DNA of 51,474 nt from Paractinoplanes ferrugineus (GTDB taxonomy: Bacteria; Actinomycetota; Actinomycetes; Mycobacteriales; Micromonosporaceae): contig NZ_BOMM01000017.1 of NCBI RefSeq assembly GCF_016862195.1, forward strand, positions 1 through 51,474, given 5' to 3'. This document shows positions 17,427 through 24,832 of this stretch, one piece after another; position 1 is the stretch's first letter, and each line of letters starts with the position of its first letter. The position numbers and the translations under genes were made by a program. Under the pieces are notes generated by a model. The model worked only from the letters and a program-made list of their open reading frames with translations, ran no database searches and was not told where the DNA came from.

Positions 17427-18646
17427 TCCGGCAACTGGCGCCGCCGGCCGGCGTGGTCCGGGTGCTCGCGCTGGGCAACCTGATCCGCACCGTCGGCACC
17501 GGCGTCGTGATGTCCATGAGCGTGCTCTACTTCGTCGGCCCGGTCGGTCTGCCCGTGCACACGGTCGGACTGGGGATGAGCTGTGCCGCGGTGCTGGCCA
17601 TGATGGCCAGCGTGCCGGCCGGGCACCTCGCCGACGTGCTCGGCGCCCGGCGGGCCGCCCAGTTCTTCGTGATCGCTCAGGGCCTCGCGGTCGGGACCTA
17701 CCTCGTCGTGGACAGCGGCGCGGCCTTCTTCGCGGCGGCGGCGCTGACCGCCGTCGCGGACGCCGGTTCGAGCGCGGCCCGGGGCGCGCTCGTCGCGGCG
17801 AGCGTGCCCACCGCGGAGCGGGTACGCGCCCGCGCCTACCTGCGGACGGCGACGAATCTCGGGGTGTCGCTGGGCGCCGGGGCCGGCGCCTTGGCTCTCG
17901 CCGTGGACACCCGCGGAGGCTACCTGACGGCCCTGGCGTTCGCCGGGCTCTGCTTCCTCGCGAGCGCGGTGACCACCACGTTCGTCCCGGCCGTCGCGAC
18001 GGTCCGGGCCGCCGCGGGCACCCGGCACAGCGTCCTGCACGTGTTCACCGACCGCCGCTTCCTGGCGGTGGCGGCCCTGAACGTCGTGCTGGCCACCAAC
18101 GCCGGCCTGCTCACGGTGGCGTTGCCACTGTGGATCTCCGCCCACACCGAAGCACCCACCGCGCTCTACCCGTTGCTCCTGCTCGTCAACACGGTGCTGG
18201 TGGTACTGCTGCAGCTCCGGTTCGCCAGGCTGGCGAACGATGCCCGGCAGGGTGCCCGGGCGCTGCGCTGGGCGAGTACGGCCCTCGCGGTGTGCTGCCT
18301 CGTGTTCGCGGCGGCGGGCGCACTGCCGGGCCGGCTCGCGGTCCTCGTCCTGGTCATCGGGACGGTCGTCCACGTGGTCGGCGAACTGCTGCACAGCACC
18401 GGGGCCTGGGCGGTGTCCTACGACCTGGCACCGCCCCATGCCCAGGGGCAGTACCAGGGACTCTTCGGCATGACGTCGCAGATCGCCGGGGCACTCGTCC
18501 CGCTCGGCGCCAGCCTGCTGATCGTCGACTGGGGCTGGCCCGGCTGGCTGGTCTTCGCCCTGGCACTGCTGGCAGCGGGCCTGGCGATGCCGTTGGCCGT
18601 ACGGATCCGGCCGGCTCCCGATCGAGCGCTGCCCGCCGTCAGCTGA
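17414..18646 (+). CDS. MFS exporter of the ATP-grasp operon
   Basis: 410 residues with about 12 hydrophobic helices and an MFS loop after helix 2 (GHLADVLGARRAAQ). The GTG start lies inside the end of the second ATP-grasp gene, a 13-base overlap, so it is the last gene of the coupled operon. Its position suggests export of the finished compound or self-protection. No substrate-specific motif is visible. The closest general resemblance is to actinobacterial multidrug or metabolite exporters of the MFS_1 group. A short inverted repeat 87 bases downstream may end transcription. Confidence 0.88.
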   Translation: MRRLIRQLAPPAGVVRVLALGNLIRTVGTGVVMSMSVLYFVGPVGLPVHTVGLGMSCAAVLAMMASVPAGHLADVLGARRAAQFFVIAQGLAVGTYLVVDSGAAFFAAAALTAVADAGSSAARGALVAASVPTAERVRARAYLRTATNLGVSLGAGAGALALAVDTRGGYLTALAFAGLCFLASAVTTTFVPAVATVRAAAGTRHSVLHVFTDRRFLAVAALNVVLATNAGLLTVALPLWISAHTEAPTALYPLLLLVNTVLVVLLQLRFARLANDARQGARALRWASTALAVCCLVFAAAGALPGRLAVLVLVIGTVVHVVGELLHSTGAWAVSYDLAPPHAQGQYQGLFGMTSQIAGALVPLGASLLIVDWGWPGWLVFALALLAAGLAMPLAVRIRPAPDRALPAVS

Positions 18647-18684
18647 TGACTCTCCTGACCCAGGCGCAGTTCCGCTCCGGCAAG

Positions 18685-18729
18685 ATGCCACGGCGGATTG
18701 TCGTTGTCCATCCCGACTTCGGTCGCTAG
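18685..18729 (+). pseudogene. N-terminal fragment of an XRE regulator gene (copy of the 24833 gene)
   Basis: Fourteen codons (MPRRIVVVHPDFGR) followed by TAG match the first codons of the XRE regulator at 24833 (MQRRIVVAHPDFGR). The differences are mostly in third positions, so the copy is an old relative rather than a recent duplicate. Similarity stops at the TAG. It lies just after the MFS gene, where the accessory region begins. Confidence 0.5.
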
Positions 18730-18732
18730 CGG

Positions 18733-18757
18733 CTACCGCGGGTGTTCAAGGCGGTAG
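18733..18757 (+). terminator. possible weak terminator downstream of the ATP-grasp operon
   Basis: ctaccgc and gcggtag form a perfect 7-bp stem around an 11-base loop. It is the only structure I see between the MFS gene and the toxin remnant. The 220 bases from here to 18975 show no recognisable gene. Confidence 0.3.
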
Positions 18758-18975
18758 TCCTTCGGACGGGCGCTGAGGTCCTGGCCAGCTCGCGCACTCA
18801 GGCTTTTTGGGCCAGGCCGGTATCCACCAACGATGTCGAGCTCGAGTTCGCGCGTCCTGCTGTCGGTCGGGTGCTTCCATTTGACGACTGCGGGGACGTT
18901 TGGCCAGTTCAAGGGGTATCCGGCCAGCCCGTCAGCCTGATTTACACCCGCCTTCAGCCACCTCGGACGGCTGCG

Positions 18976-19411
18976 CTACCAGGCCGGGGGACCAAGATGG
19001 CGTCGCACTTCCGCCGCGAATCTGGGCACGCCGGTGCGTTGCAGAAGGACGAGGACCTCCGGCACGGTGTTCGGCGCTCGTCGGTAGGACGCGGCTTGGT
19101 GACGGAGCACGTCCATGGTCAAGCCGGGGTAGAGATCGAGTTGGTCGAGGAGGAAATCGTCGGAGTGGATGGCCGCGATGTCGTAGGGCTTGAGGGCCGG
19201 CTCGAGGGAATGACCGGCTCATCTGGCCGAGCCGCCGATCGACCCGATCCGGTGGTAGCCCACGCTTGGTGAGGTTGCGACTTAGTTCGGCGAAGACGTC
19301 GGCCGACCAGAGCGGCCGGTATGCGGAGGCTTCGGCGAGGCGAAGCAGGGTGTCGCACAGGTATGCCGGGTAGAGCACGCAGGTGTCAAGGAACGCGGGA
19401 AACGCCACCAT
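18976..19411 (-). pseudogene. PIN-domain toxin with an internal deletion removing the active-site core
   Basis: The 5' half (VAFPAFLDTCVLYPAYL, with the first PIN aspartate Asp9, to LGQMSRSFP) and the 3' half (LEPALKPYDIAAIHSDDFLLDQ to a TAG at 18976) are both well preserved but lie in different frames and meet near 19205-19225. Complete relatives carry about 40 residues between them, including the DRHVLAAA and TFNLDDF segments with the remaining acidic metal ligands. The gene has therefore lost its catalytic centre as well as its frame. PIN toxins are RNases. The paired antitoxin gene immediately upstream (9-base gap) is intact. Translated from the start, the product would be 159 residues with a nonsense tail. 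Confidence 0.75.
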
Positions 19412-19420
19412 GACCGGCTG

Positions 19421-19891
19421 TCACCTCGACGGCGGGGAGTCGAGGGTGATCTCGTACAGGTCGTCGTCCTCGGCGTCGGCTGCCATCTGGTCCAGGGCCC
19501 GGCGGCGTTCGGTGCGGGTGCGTTCGGAGTAGTCGAGGATGTCACGCAGCAGAACTCGCCGATGCCGGCCGCGCAGGCTGTGCGGGATCTCGCCGTCGGT
19601 GAGCAGGCGGACCAGCGTGGGTCGTGAGATGTTGAGCAGGTCAGCGGCCTCTTGGGTGGTCAGCATCGTGTTGTGCGGGGCGATCGAGATGGCCATCCCC
19701 TGGGACAGGGCGCCGACGACGTCGCGTAGCAGTTCGTAGAGTTCGGCGGGGAGGTCGAGCTGCGAGCCGTCCGGGCCCACCAGCTTCGCTCGGGCGGGGG
19801 CCTCGGCGGCGGCCATACCGCGCGCGAAGCGCACCAGGTCGGCGGGGTTTTCCGGGGGCAGAACGGTCCGTTCACGCAGGGTGCTCGACAT
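19421..19891 (-). CDS. excisionase-type helix-turn-helix antitoxin of the PIN toxin pair
   Basis: 156 residues. The middle carries a MerR/excisionase-like DNA-binding domain (TTQEAADLLNISRPTLVRLL, then the wing GEIPHSLRGRHRRV), followed by an acidic tail that would wrap the toxin. The N-terminal part is helical. This arrangement, directly ahead of a PIN gene, is the usual antitoxin-first order. A candidate operator and a TATGCT -10-like element precede the ATG, so it can be expressed and autoregulated independently of the helicase gene 39 bases upstream. With the toxin broken, it may survive as an orphan regulator or as an anti-addiction module. Confidence 0.82.
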   Translation of the reverse strand: MSSTLRERTVLPPENPADLVRFARGMAAAEAPARAKLVGPDGSQLDLPAELYELLRDVVGALSQGMAISIAPHNTMLTTQEAADLLNISRPTLVRLLTDGEIPHSLRGRHRRVLLRDILDYSERTRTERRRALDQMAADAEDDDLYEITLDSPPSR

Positions 19892-19905
19892 GAAGCCAGC
19901 ATACC

Positions 19906-19927
19906 GCTATTCGAAAAATCCGAAAGC
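19906..19927 (-). promoter_or_regulatory. candidate antitoxin operator
   Basis: On the plus strand the site reads gctattcgaaaaatccgaaagc. The arms gctxttcg and cgaaxagc are nearly symmetrical and the centre is A/T-rich, which is rare in this window. It lies between the helicase stop and the antitoxin ATG, next to TATGCT (minus strand, 19898-19903), the expected place for autorepression. Confidence 0.4.
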
Positions 19928-19929
19928 CG

Positions 19930-22290
19930 CTACGACCTAGTGAAGCCCAGCGCCCGATAGCCGGGCATTCGGCGTTGCAGCGAGACAGCAAGGATCGGCG
20001 TCGCCGGGTCGTGGTAGTCGTGTACCTCCGCGACGTCCTTGCCGGGCGCCGCTCGGATGACCCGGCCGGCGCACTGGACCAGCAGGCCGTCGAAGGAGAT
20101 CGGCCCGGCCAGGAACAGGGTGTCGAGTACGGGTGCGTCGAAACCTTCGCCGATGAACGGTGTGGTGCCGATGACCAGGATCCCGTCGCCGGCCTTCGCC
20201 TCGGCGAGCCGGTCGACTGCGGCACGCCGATCCGCAGCGGTCATGCCGCCTTGCAGCAGGAGTGCTTGATGTCCGCGATCCGCGAGGAGGGAAGCCAGAG
20301 TCTCGACGTGGGCGACCCGGCGGGTCAGCACGAGGCAGTTGCGCCCCTTGGCGAGGGCTGCCGCGACGTCGTCGGCGATCTGGGTGTTTCGTGTTTCATC
20401 TCCGATCAGGGAGCGGTACACGGCTGCCAGTGCGCCCGGCGACGACAGGTCCTCCTGATCGGCCCGGAACTGGGTCTCGTGGACGAACAACAGGCGACCT
20501 GGACCGGTCTCGTCCTGCCAGACGGCGGCGAGCGTGTCCGGGTTCTCGTCGGTCACGGCGTGCCGGACAGGGCCGAGTTGCCAGGTCACGAGTTCACCGA
20601 GGCCGTCTCGGCGGGTCGGTGTCGCGGTGAGGCCGAGCCAGAAATGCGCGCCGATTCCCCTGACCGCATGGTCGTACGCGGCAGCGGCAAGGTGGTGACA
20701 TTCGTCGACGATCACGTGCCCGTACCCGGCGGTGAGGTCCGCGACGTCGGCACGACGGGCCAGCGAGGGCAACATCGCGACATCTACGACACCAGTGAGC
20801 TTGCGGCGGCCGCCACCGATCTGCCCCGGCCGTACGCCGAGGAACTGCTCGATGCGCGATCGCCACTGCTCGGCCAGCGCTTTGCGATCGACGAGAATCA
20901 GGGTCGAGGTGGCGCGTTCGGCGATCATTGCGCAGGCCATCACGGTCTTGCCGGAGCCCGGTGGGGCCACCAGCATGCCGTCGTCGTGGGCGAGCATCGC
21001 ACTCACTCCGGCGCTTTGCCTGGTGGTCAGTTCGGCGGTGAAAGCGACCTCGATCTCCGTGCCGGCATCCCGCGTATCCGTGACTACCAATCGGGATCCG
21101 GCGTCCTCGATGATTCGTCCGACTGCGTGCCGCAACCCGCGCGGAAGGACCAAGCGGCCGTCCAGCGTGATGTCGTAGCCCCGAAGGAATCGTGGTGTGT
21201 CCCAGGTCGACTTGCGAAGCCGCTGCAACTCGTAGAACTTCGGATTGGCCAGCGAGGCCGCGTGCTTGAACGTGGTCAGCGCGGCCGCCGGCAGTTGCGA
21301 GATGTCGATACTCAGGCCCGCCGCGAGATCTGCCTTCACCGTCGTTGGCAGCGGCGGGTGGACCTTGGTGGCATCCGACCTGCTCATCTTCGCCACACCG
21401 GTGCCGACGACGGCCTGTTTCGCGCGACGGGCGACTCTCTCCCCATCGCCCGGGCTGAGCCGGTCGAGGACCGACAGGAAGGCCCACTGATCCTCGTACG
21501 GTTCCAGGGTCGCCAGGTCGAGGAAAAGCGTCAGGCCGTCTTTGCGGCGCCGGCCCTGCAGCGGCGCCGCGATCAGGTTGCCTAGGCCGCCGTCGGGTAG
21601 GACGTCCTGGTTCGGGAACAGGCGATCGTACGAGCGCAGGTCCATGGAGCCGCGCAGAACCATGGCCTCATGCAGCAGGACCGTTCCGACCGATCGGGCC
21701 GTAGTCGCGGGAATCGGGCCAGTGAAGAAGATCCATGCGTGCGCGCCGCGTCCCGACTGGGAGATTTCCAAAGCCGCCGGGACACCACTGGCTCGGGCAG
21801 CTTTGCAGTATGCCAGCGCGTCGAGCATCGCAGTGCTGCCGTCGAAGTCCGCGGCCAGGAAGTGGCAGGTGTTATCGGTGAGCAGCGGATACAGGCCCAT
21901 GAACACGTCACCGACGAGATGGGCGGCCATGACCTCCGGGGTGAGCGGCAGATAGGCCGCCGTGCGCCGGTCCATACCCTTGCGCCAGCCACCTGCCACC
22001 GCCGGAGACCACCCCGCCGTACCAAGCCGGCTGTTCTCCCATCGCTTCGCATAAGCATCTCGCCGCCCCCGGAAGATGTTGGCGTAGAACGCCAGCTTCT
22101 CCGGCACGGGCGACGCCATCGTGACCGGCCCCGGCGTGGCCATTGCGGCGAGTTGCTCCGGCGCCGGAGCGGTGTCCTGGCCCCGCAGTTCCAGCAGACG
22201 CGACAGCCGATGGTTCTCCGCCCGTAACCGCTCCAGCTCACGACGAAGCCGAGCGCCCTCGTCGTCAGTCACCGCGTCAACGGACACCAC
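19930..22290 (-). CDS. TOTE-type primase-helicase (archaeo-eukaryotic primase fused to SF2 helicase)
   Basis: 786 residues. A leucine-heptad coiled coil (about 10-36) leads into an archaeo-eukaryotic primase-like domain with the metal-binding DFD (148-150) and SGRGAHAW (His184), the marks of the AEP family found in TOTE conflict systems. The C-terminal half is an SF2 helicase with Walker A PPGSGKT (443-449), DECHH (529-533), TATPTR (555-560) and a late QCAGRVIR motif VI. The linker strand DTPRFLRGYD is typical of this family. Such proteins are predicted to defend against invading DNA, but the biochemistry is largely inferred. No separate nuclease is adjacent. It starts at tandem GTG codons (22290/22287), 44 bases after the preceding gene's stop, and all key residues are present. 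Confidence 0.82.
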   Translation of the reverse strand: MVSVDAVTDDEGARLRRELERLRAENHRLSRLLELRGQDTAPAPEQLAAMATPGPVTMASPVPEKLAFYANIFRGRRDAYAKRWENSRLGTAGWSPAVAGGWRKGMDRRTAAYLPLTPEVMAAHLVGDVFMGLYPLLTDNTCHFLAADFDGSTAMLDALAYCKAARASGVPAALEISQSGRGAHAWIFFTGPIPATTARSVGTVLLHEAMVLRGSMDLRSYDRLFPNQDVLPDGGLGNLIAAPLQGRRRKDGLTLFLDLATLEPYEDQWAFLSVLDRLSPGDGERVARRAKQAVVGTGVAKMSRSDATKVHPPLPTTVKADLAAGLSIDISQLPAAALTTFKHAASLANPKFYELQRLRKSTWDTPRFLRGYDITLDGRLVLPRGLRHAVGRIIEDAGSRLVVTDTRDAGTEIEVAFTAELTTRQSAGVSAMLAHDDGMLVAPPGSGKTVMACAMIAERATSTLILVDRKALAEQWRSRIEQFLGVRPGQIGGGRRKLTGVVDVAMLPSLARRADVADLTAGYGHVIVDECHHLAAAAYDHAVRGIGAHFWLGLTATPTRRDGLGELVTWQLGPVRHAVTDENPDTLAAVWQDETGPGRLLFVHETQFRADQEDLSSPGALAAVYRSLIGDETRNTQIADDVAAALAKGRNCLVLTRRVAHVETLASLLADRGHQALLLQGGMTAADRRAAVDRLAEAKAGDGILVIGTTPFIGEGFDAPVLDTLFLAGPISFDGLLVQCAGRVIRAAPGKDVAEVHDYHDPATPILAVSLQRRMPGYRALGFTRS

Positions 22291-22334
22291 CGGCCAATCT
22301 TCACACGCCGGCCGCCGCGACCCCGGCAGCCAAC

Positions 22335-23474
22335 TCAGTCCAGCCGGGCCCGGTTGAAACGATCGATCAGGCTCGGCTTACGGGCATGCCGGTCCCGCAG
22401 CCGGGTCATCTGCTCCGCGAACTCGAAGATCTCACCCTCCCGTACCGCCAGCGCCTGAAGATCCAAAAGCAGGGTCACCGCCGCGTCGTAGTCCTTCGGA
22501 CGTTTCGTCGCGATCAATTCGTCCACCTGGTCCCAAGCGCGGACTGGGTTCCGTGCCAGCTCGCCCAAGCGCTGCTCGCGAGCCGCTGCGGCCGCTTCCT
22601 CACGACGCTGACGCTCGGCCGCCTCTCGCGCCCGCTGCTGCTGCTGCCGGGCGGCCCACCGTTCCTCAGCGGCGGCGAGTAGGTCTCCGGCGGTCCGCCC
22701 CTCCCCGGCAGACGACTCCTCCGTCACACCGTGGAACCGCCGCAGCAACTCCGACCGCAGCAACCCGGCATCACCACGCAACACCCGCAACAGCACCTCG
22801 TCCTTGTCTGCCGTCGGCAGGGATTTGACCCAGCGGCGCAGGTCGACGGCGGAAGGCTCCTTCTCATTCAACGGCCGGCTCGCCGTTGCCGCCGCGTCCA
22901 GCAGATCAGGGTCCAGGCGAAGGAAGTCGGCCAAGGCCCGCAACGGCCCGCTCAGCTTCGCCAGCCCGGCCGGGACCGAAGGCTCCGGATATTCACCATT
23001 CAACTCACGGTTCTGCACACACAGCAGCCAAGCCAGATATAGCAGCCGCCGATCACCGCCGGCCAACTCCGCCCGGACCGGCACGATCGCGGCGAGCCGT
23101 CCTTCCTCGTCCCACCACTCGTCGTCGCCGTCCTCGTCCTCACTACGAAGATCGAGGATCACATGGGTGCGGGTCGCCCAGGATGCGGCCGAGTCGCCGA
23201 CACAGAACCTCTCCACCGTTTCCGGGTCCAGCGCCGCTCGGGGCAGTCTCAGCATGATCCGCCGCGTGCCCCAGTTCGCCAAATACAGATGCGCGTCGAA
23301 ATACTGCTCCATCCACTTGGCCGGATCAGCCTTGAGATCGCCCCACTGATAGTCGTTGACGAAACTCGACGACGTGATCCGCCCCCGCGACGACACCGCC
23401 CGCAACTCGCCCTGCTGCTTCGGCGTCAAAGTCTCGTCAAGCGCTACGAACTCGTAGTACTGGTACTCGCTCAC
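22335..23474 (-). CDS. conserved actinobacterial protein of unknown function with a coiled-coil C-terminal part
   Basis: 379 residues from GTG 23474, chosen because the GTGA overlaps the stop of the upstream gene; the frame itself opens further up at 23510. The opening (SEYQYYEFVALD) and the segments SFVNDYQWGDL and ANWGTRRIMLRLP are those of a protein found in many actinomycetes next to the small protein encoded upstream here. The second half is Gln/Arg/Glu/Ala-rich and should form a long coiled coil (about 275-310), followed by a helical tail. I see no enzymatic motif. It lies in one minus-strand group with the primase-helicase. Whether it is a functional partner or only a neighbour is unknown. 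Confidence 0.75.
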   Translation of the reverse strand: MSEYQYYEFVALDETLTPKQQGELRAVSSRGRITSSSFVNDYQWGDLKADPAKWMEQYFDAHLYLANWGTRRIMLRLPRAALDPETVERFCVGDSAASWATRTHVILDLRSEDEDGDDEWWDEEGRLAAIVPVRAELAGGDRRLLYLAWLLCVQNRELNGEYPEPSVPAGLAKLSGPLRALADFLRLDPDLLDAAATASRPLNEKEPSAVDLRRWVKSLPTADKDEVLLRVLRGDAGLLRSELLRRFHGVTEESSAGEGRTAGDLLAAAEERWAARQQQQRAREAAERQRREEAAAAAREQRLGELARNPVRAWDQVDELIATKRPKDYDAAVTLLLDLQALAVREGEIFEFAEQMTRLRDRHARKPSLIDRFNRARLD

Positions 23475-23785
23475 TGTGTGCCCGCCCACCACCGGTACGC
23501 CTCGATCCACTGCGCACCGTCCGGCGCTGGATCCGGCAACGAAAGATCCAGAATCTCGATCGTCTGCCGCAGCCGGCCACGATGGCAGATCGCGACGATC
23601 CCCGACGAGCGCAGATCCACCTTTCGGACCACCACCGGCACGCCGAGAACCTCGGTCTCGAACGGCACCGCCAGATCGCCCTCAATCATGGCGAACAGGC
23701 CACTGAGCTGCTCATGCTCGTCGTAGCAGTCCACGACCGCCTCGGCGACCAAGGCATCGAGCTCGGCATCACTGAGCGAAGACAC
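23471..23785 (-). CDS. small conserved protein, partner of the 22335-23474 gene
   Basis: 104 residues from GTG 23785. It begins SSLSDAELDALVAEAVVDCYDEHEQ, followed by a beta-rich part (LAVPFETEVLGVPVVV) and the ending GAQWIEAYRWW. Relatives are usually labelled calcium-binding protein because of the acidic DCYDEHEQ stretch, but no real EF-hand is visible. The frame continues upstream to 23902, yet the extra residues look like non-coding sequence and run through two hairpins, so I favour the shorter start; its RBS is poor. The stop overlaps the next start by three bases (GTGA), so the pair is translationally coupled. Confidence 0.65.
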   Translation of the reverse strand: MSSLSDAELDALVAEAVVDCYDEHEQLSGLFAMIEGDLAVPFETEVLGVPVVVRKVDLRSSGIVAICHRGRLRQTIEILDLSLPDPAPDGAQWIEAYRWWAGTQ

Positions 23786-23807
23786 CCGCGCAGGATAGAG
23801 AACCGCC

Positions 23808-23859
23808 GCTGGCGCTTCGCCAGCAGCCGACGACAGCGAACCACCCGGCTGTGGTTCGC
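23808..23859. other. two perfect hairpins in tandem
   Basis: gctggcg/cgccagc (23808-23814 with 23818-23824, 3-base loop) is followed by gcgaaccac/gtggttcgc (23836-23844 with 23851-23859, 6-base loop). They lie just upstream of the minus-strand defence-like group and next to a truncated gene. They could be a bidirectional terminator, a regulator site or a recombination scar. Apart from these hairpins I see nothing coding in 23786-24001. Confidence 0.5.
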
Positions 23860-24001
23860 ACGCAAGATCAACGTGGGCCGGACGTTGCGCCATGCGAACC
23901 ACGCCACCGCCGTGCCCGGTCGCCCACTTCCGGGGCGTTTACCAGCTCACGGGATACTCAAACAACAAATAGGAATCGATAGCCAAGCGCCCCCCAGTGC
24001 G

Positions 24002-24673
24002 GTGCCGTGTCGATACAGCGAGCTTCTCGGGTCGGTTGAAGCACCTGCGCACAAGTGGCTCACCGCCGAGATCCCGCTCGGTGTGGCCCGCATGATCTAT
24101 CGGGACGGGCAGTGCTACGAGATCGGGGAACGGTACCTCGACCATCTCCGTGCCGAGATCAAGAAGCTCCTGACCACACCGTCGGCAGTGACGCTGCCAG
24201 CTTGGTCCTCCTCCGTTCCGGAGGAGTCCTACAACAAGGCGGTCGCAGCGCAGCCAGGTTACCTGTGCCTGGATCAGAAGTTCGTTCACTCCGGGCCGCA
24301 CCGCCGCGGGCAGGGCATCGAGGTATGTGACCTGCTGGGGCCAAACGACGAATTGATCCACATCAAGCGAGCCGACCGCTCGTCGTTGCTGAGCCACCTC
24401 TTCATGCAGGGCGTCGTTTCCGCGGACACCCTCCGAGAAGAGGAGAGCGCACGTCAGCGCTTCGCCGAGCGCGTCCATGCGGTGTCAGAGGGGACGCGGA
24501 CGGTGCCGCTCGGCTTCAAGCCCTCCAAGGTGGTGTACGGGATCGCACTGAAGTCCGGAGAGGCGTTGACGCCGCAGAACCTGTTCACGTTCGCCCAGGT
24601 CGCGATGTACCGGGCAGTACGACACCTGCGCAGTTCCGAGATCGAGGTCGAGGTCGTCGGAATCAGTGGGTGA
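24002..24673 (+). pseudogene. C-terminal fragment of a DUF6119/TIGR04141 sporadically distributed protein
   Basis: The open frame matches only the last third of this family: MIYRDGQCYEIGERYLDHL, YLCLDQKFVH, the hallmark CDLLGPNDELIHIKRA, SHLFMQGVVSADTL, and the end VVYGIALKSGEALTPQNLFTFAQVAM to EVVGISG. Full members have roughly 500-600 residues; here about 220 remain, and no suitable start exists before ATG 24092. The family is patchily distributed and common in mobile or defence-related regions, with unknown activity. The upstream boundary lies close to the hairpins at 23808-23859, which suggests a deletion brought the two together. It is probably non-functional. Confidence 0.65.
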
Positions 24674-24832
24674 CGGTCCACATCAGCGGTCGCCACATCG
24701 GATAGGTGCAGCCCGGAGCACCGCTGAGAGATTGTGTGACCTCCGGAAACGTCCGCCTGAGGGTTAGGGTGTCCGGTGATGCCCGTTCGGAAAGTCGGGG
24801 TCACCGTTCATCGGAATCGTTAGGGGTGGCCA

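Noticed and set aside
12091..18646. NIS siderophore or NRPS pathway
   Set aside because: No IucA/IucC, adenylation, condensation or carrier domain is present; the hydroxylase alone is not enough to call a siderophore.
22335..23510. Longer start for the conserved coiled-coil protein
   Set aside because: The extra 12 codons overlap the upstream gene; the GTG at 23474 gives the usual overlap and the family-like N-terminus.
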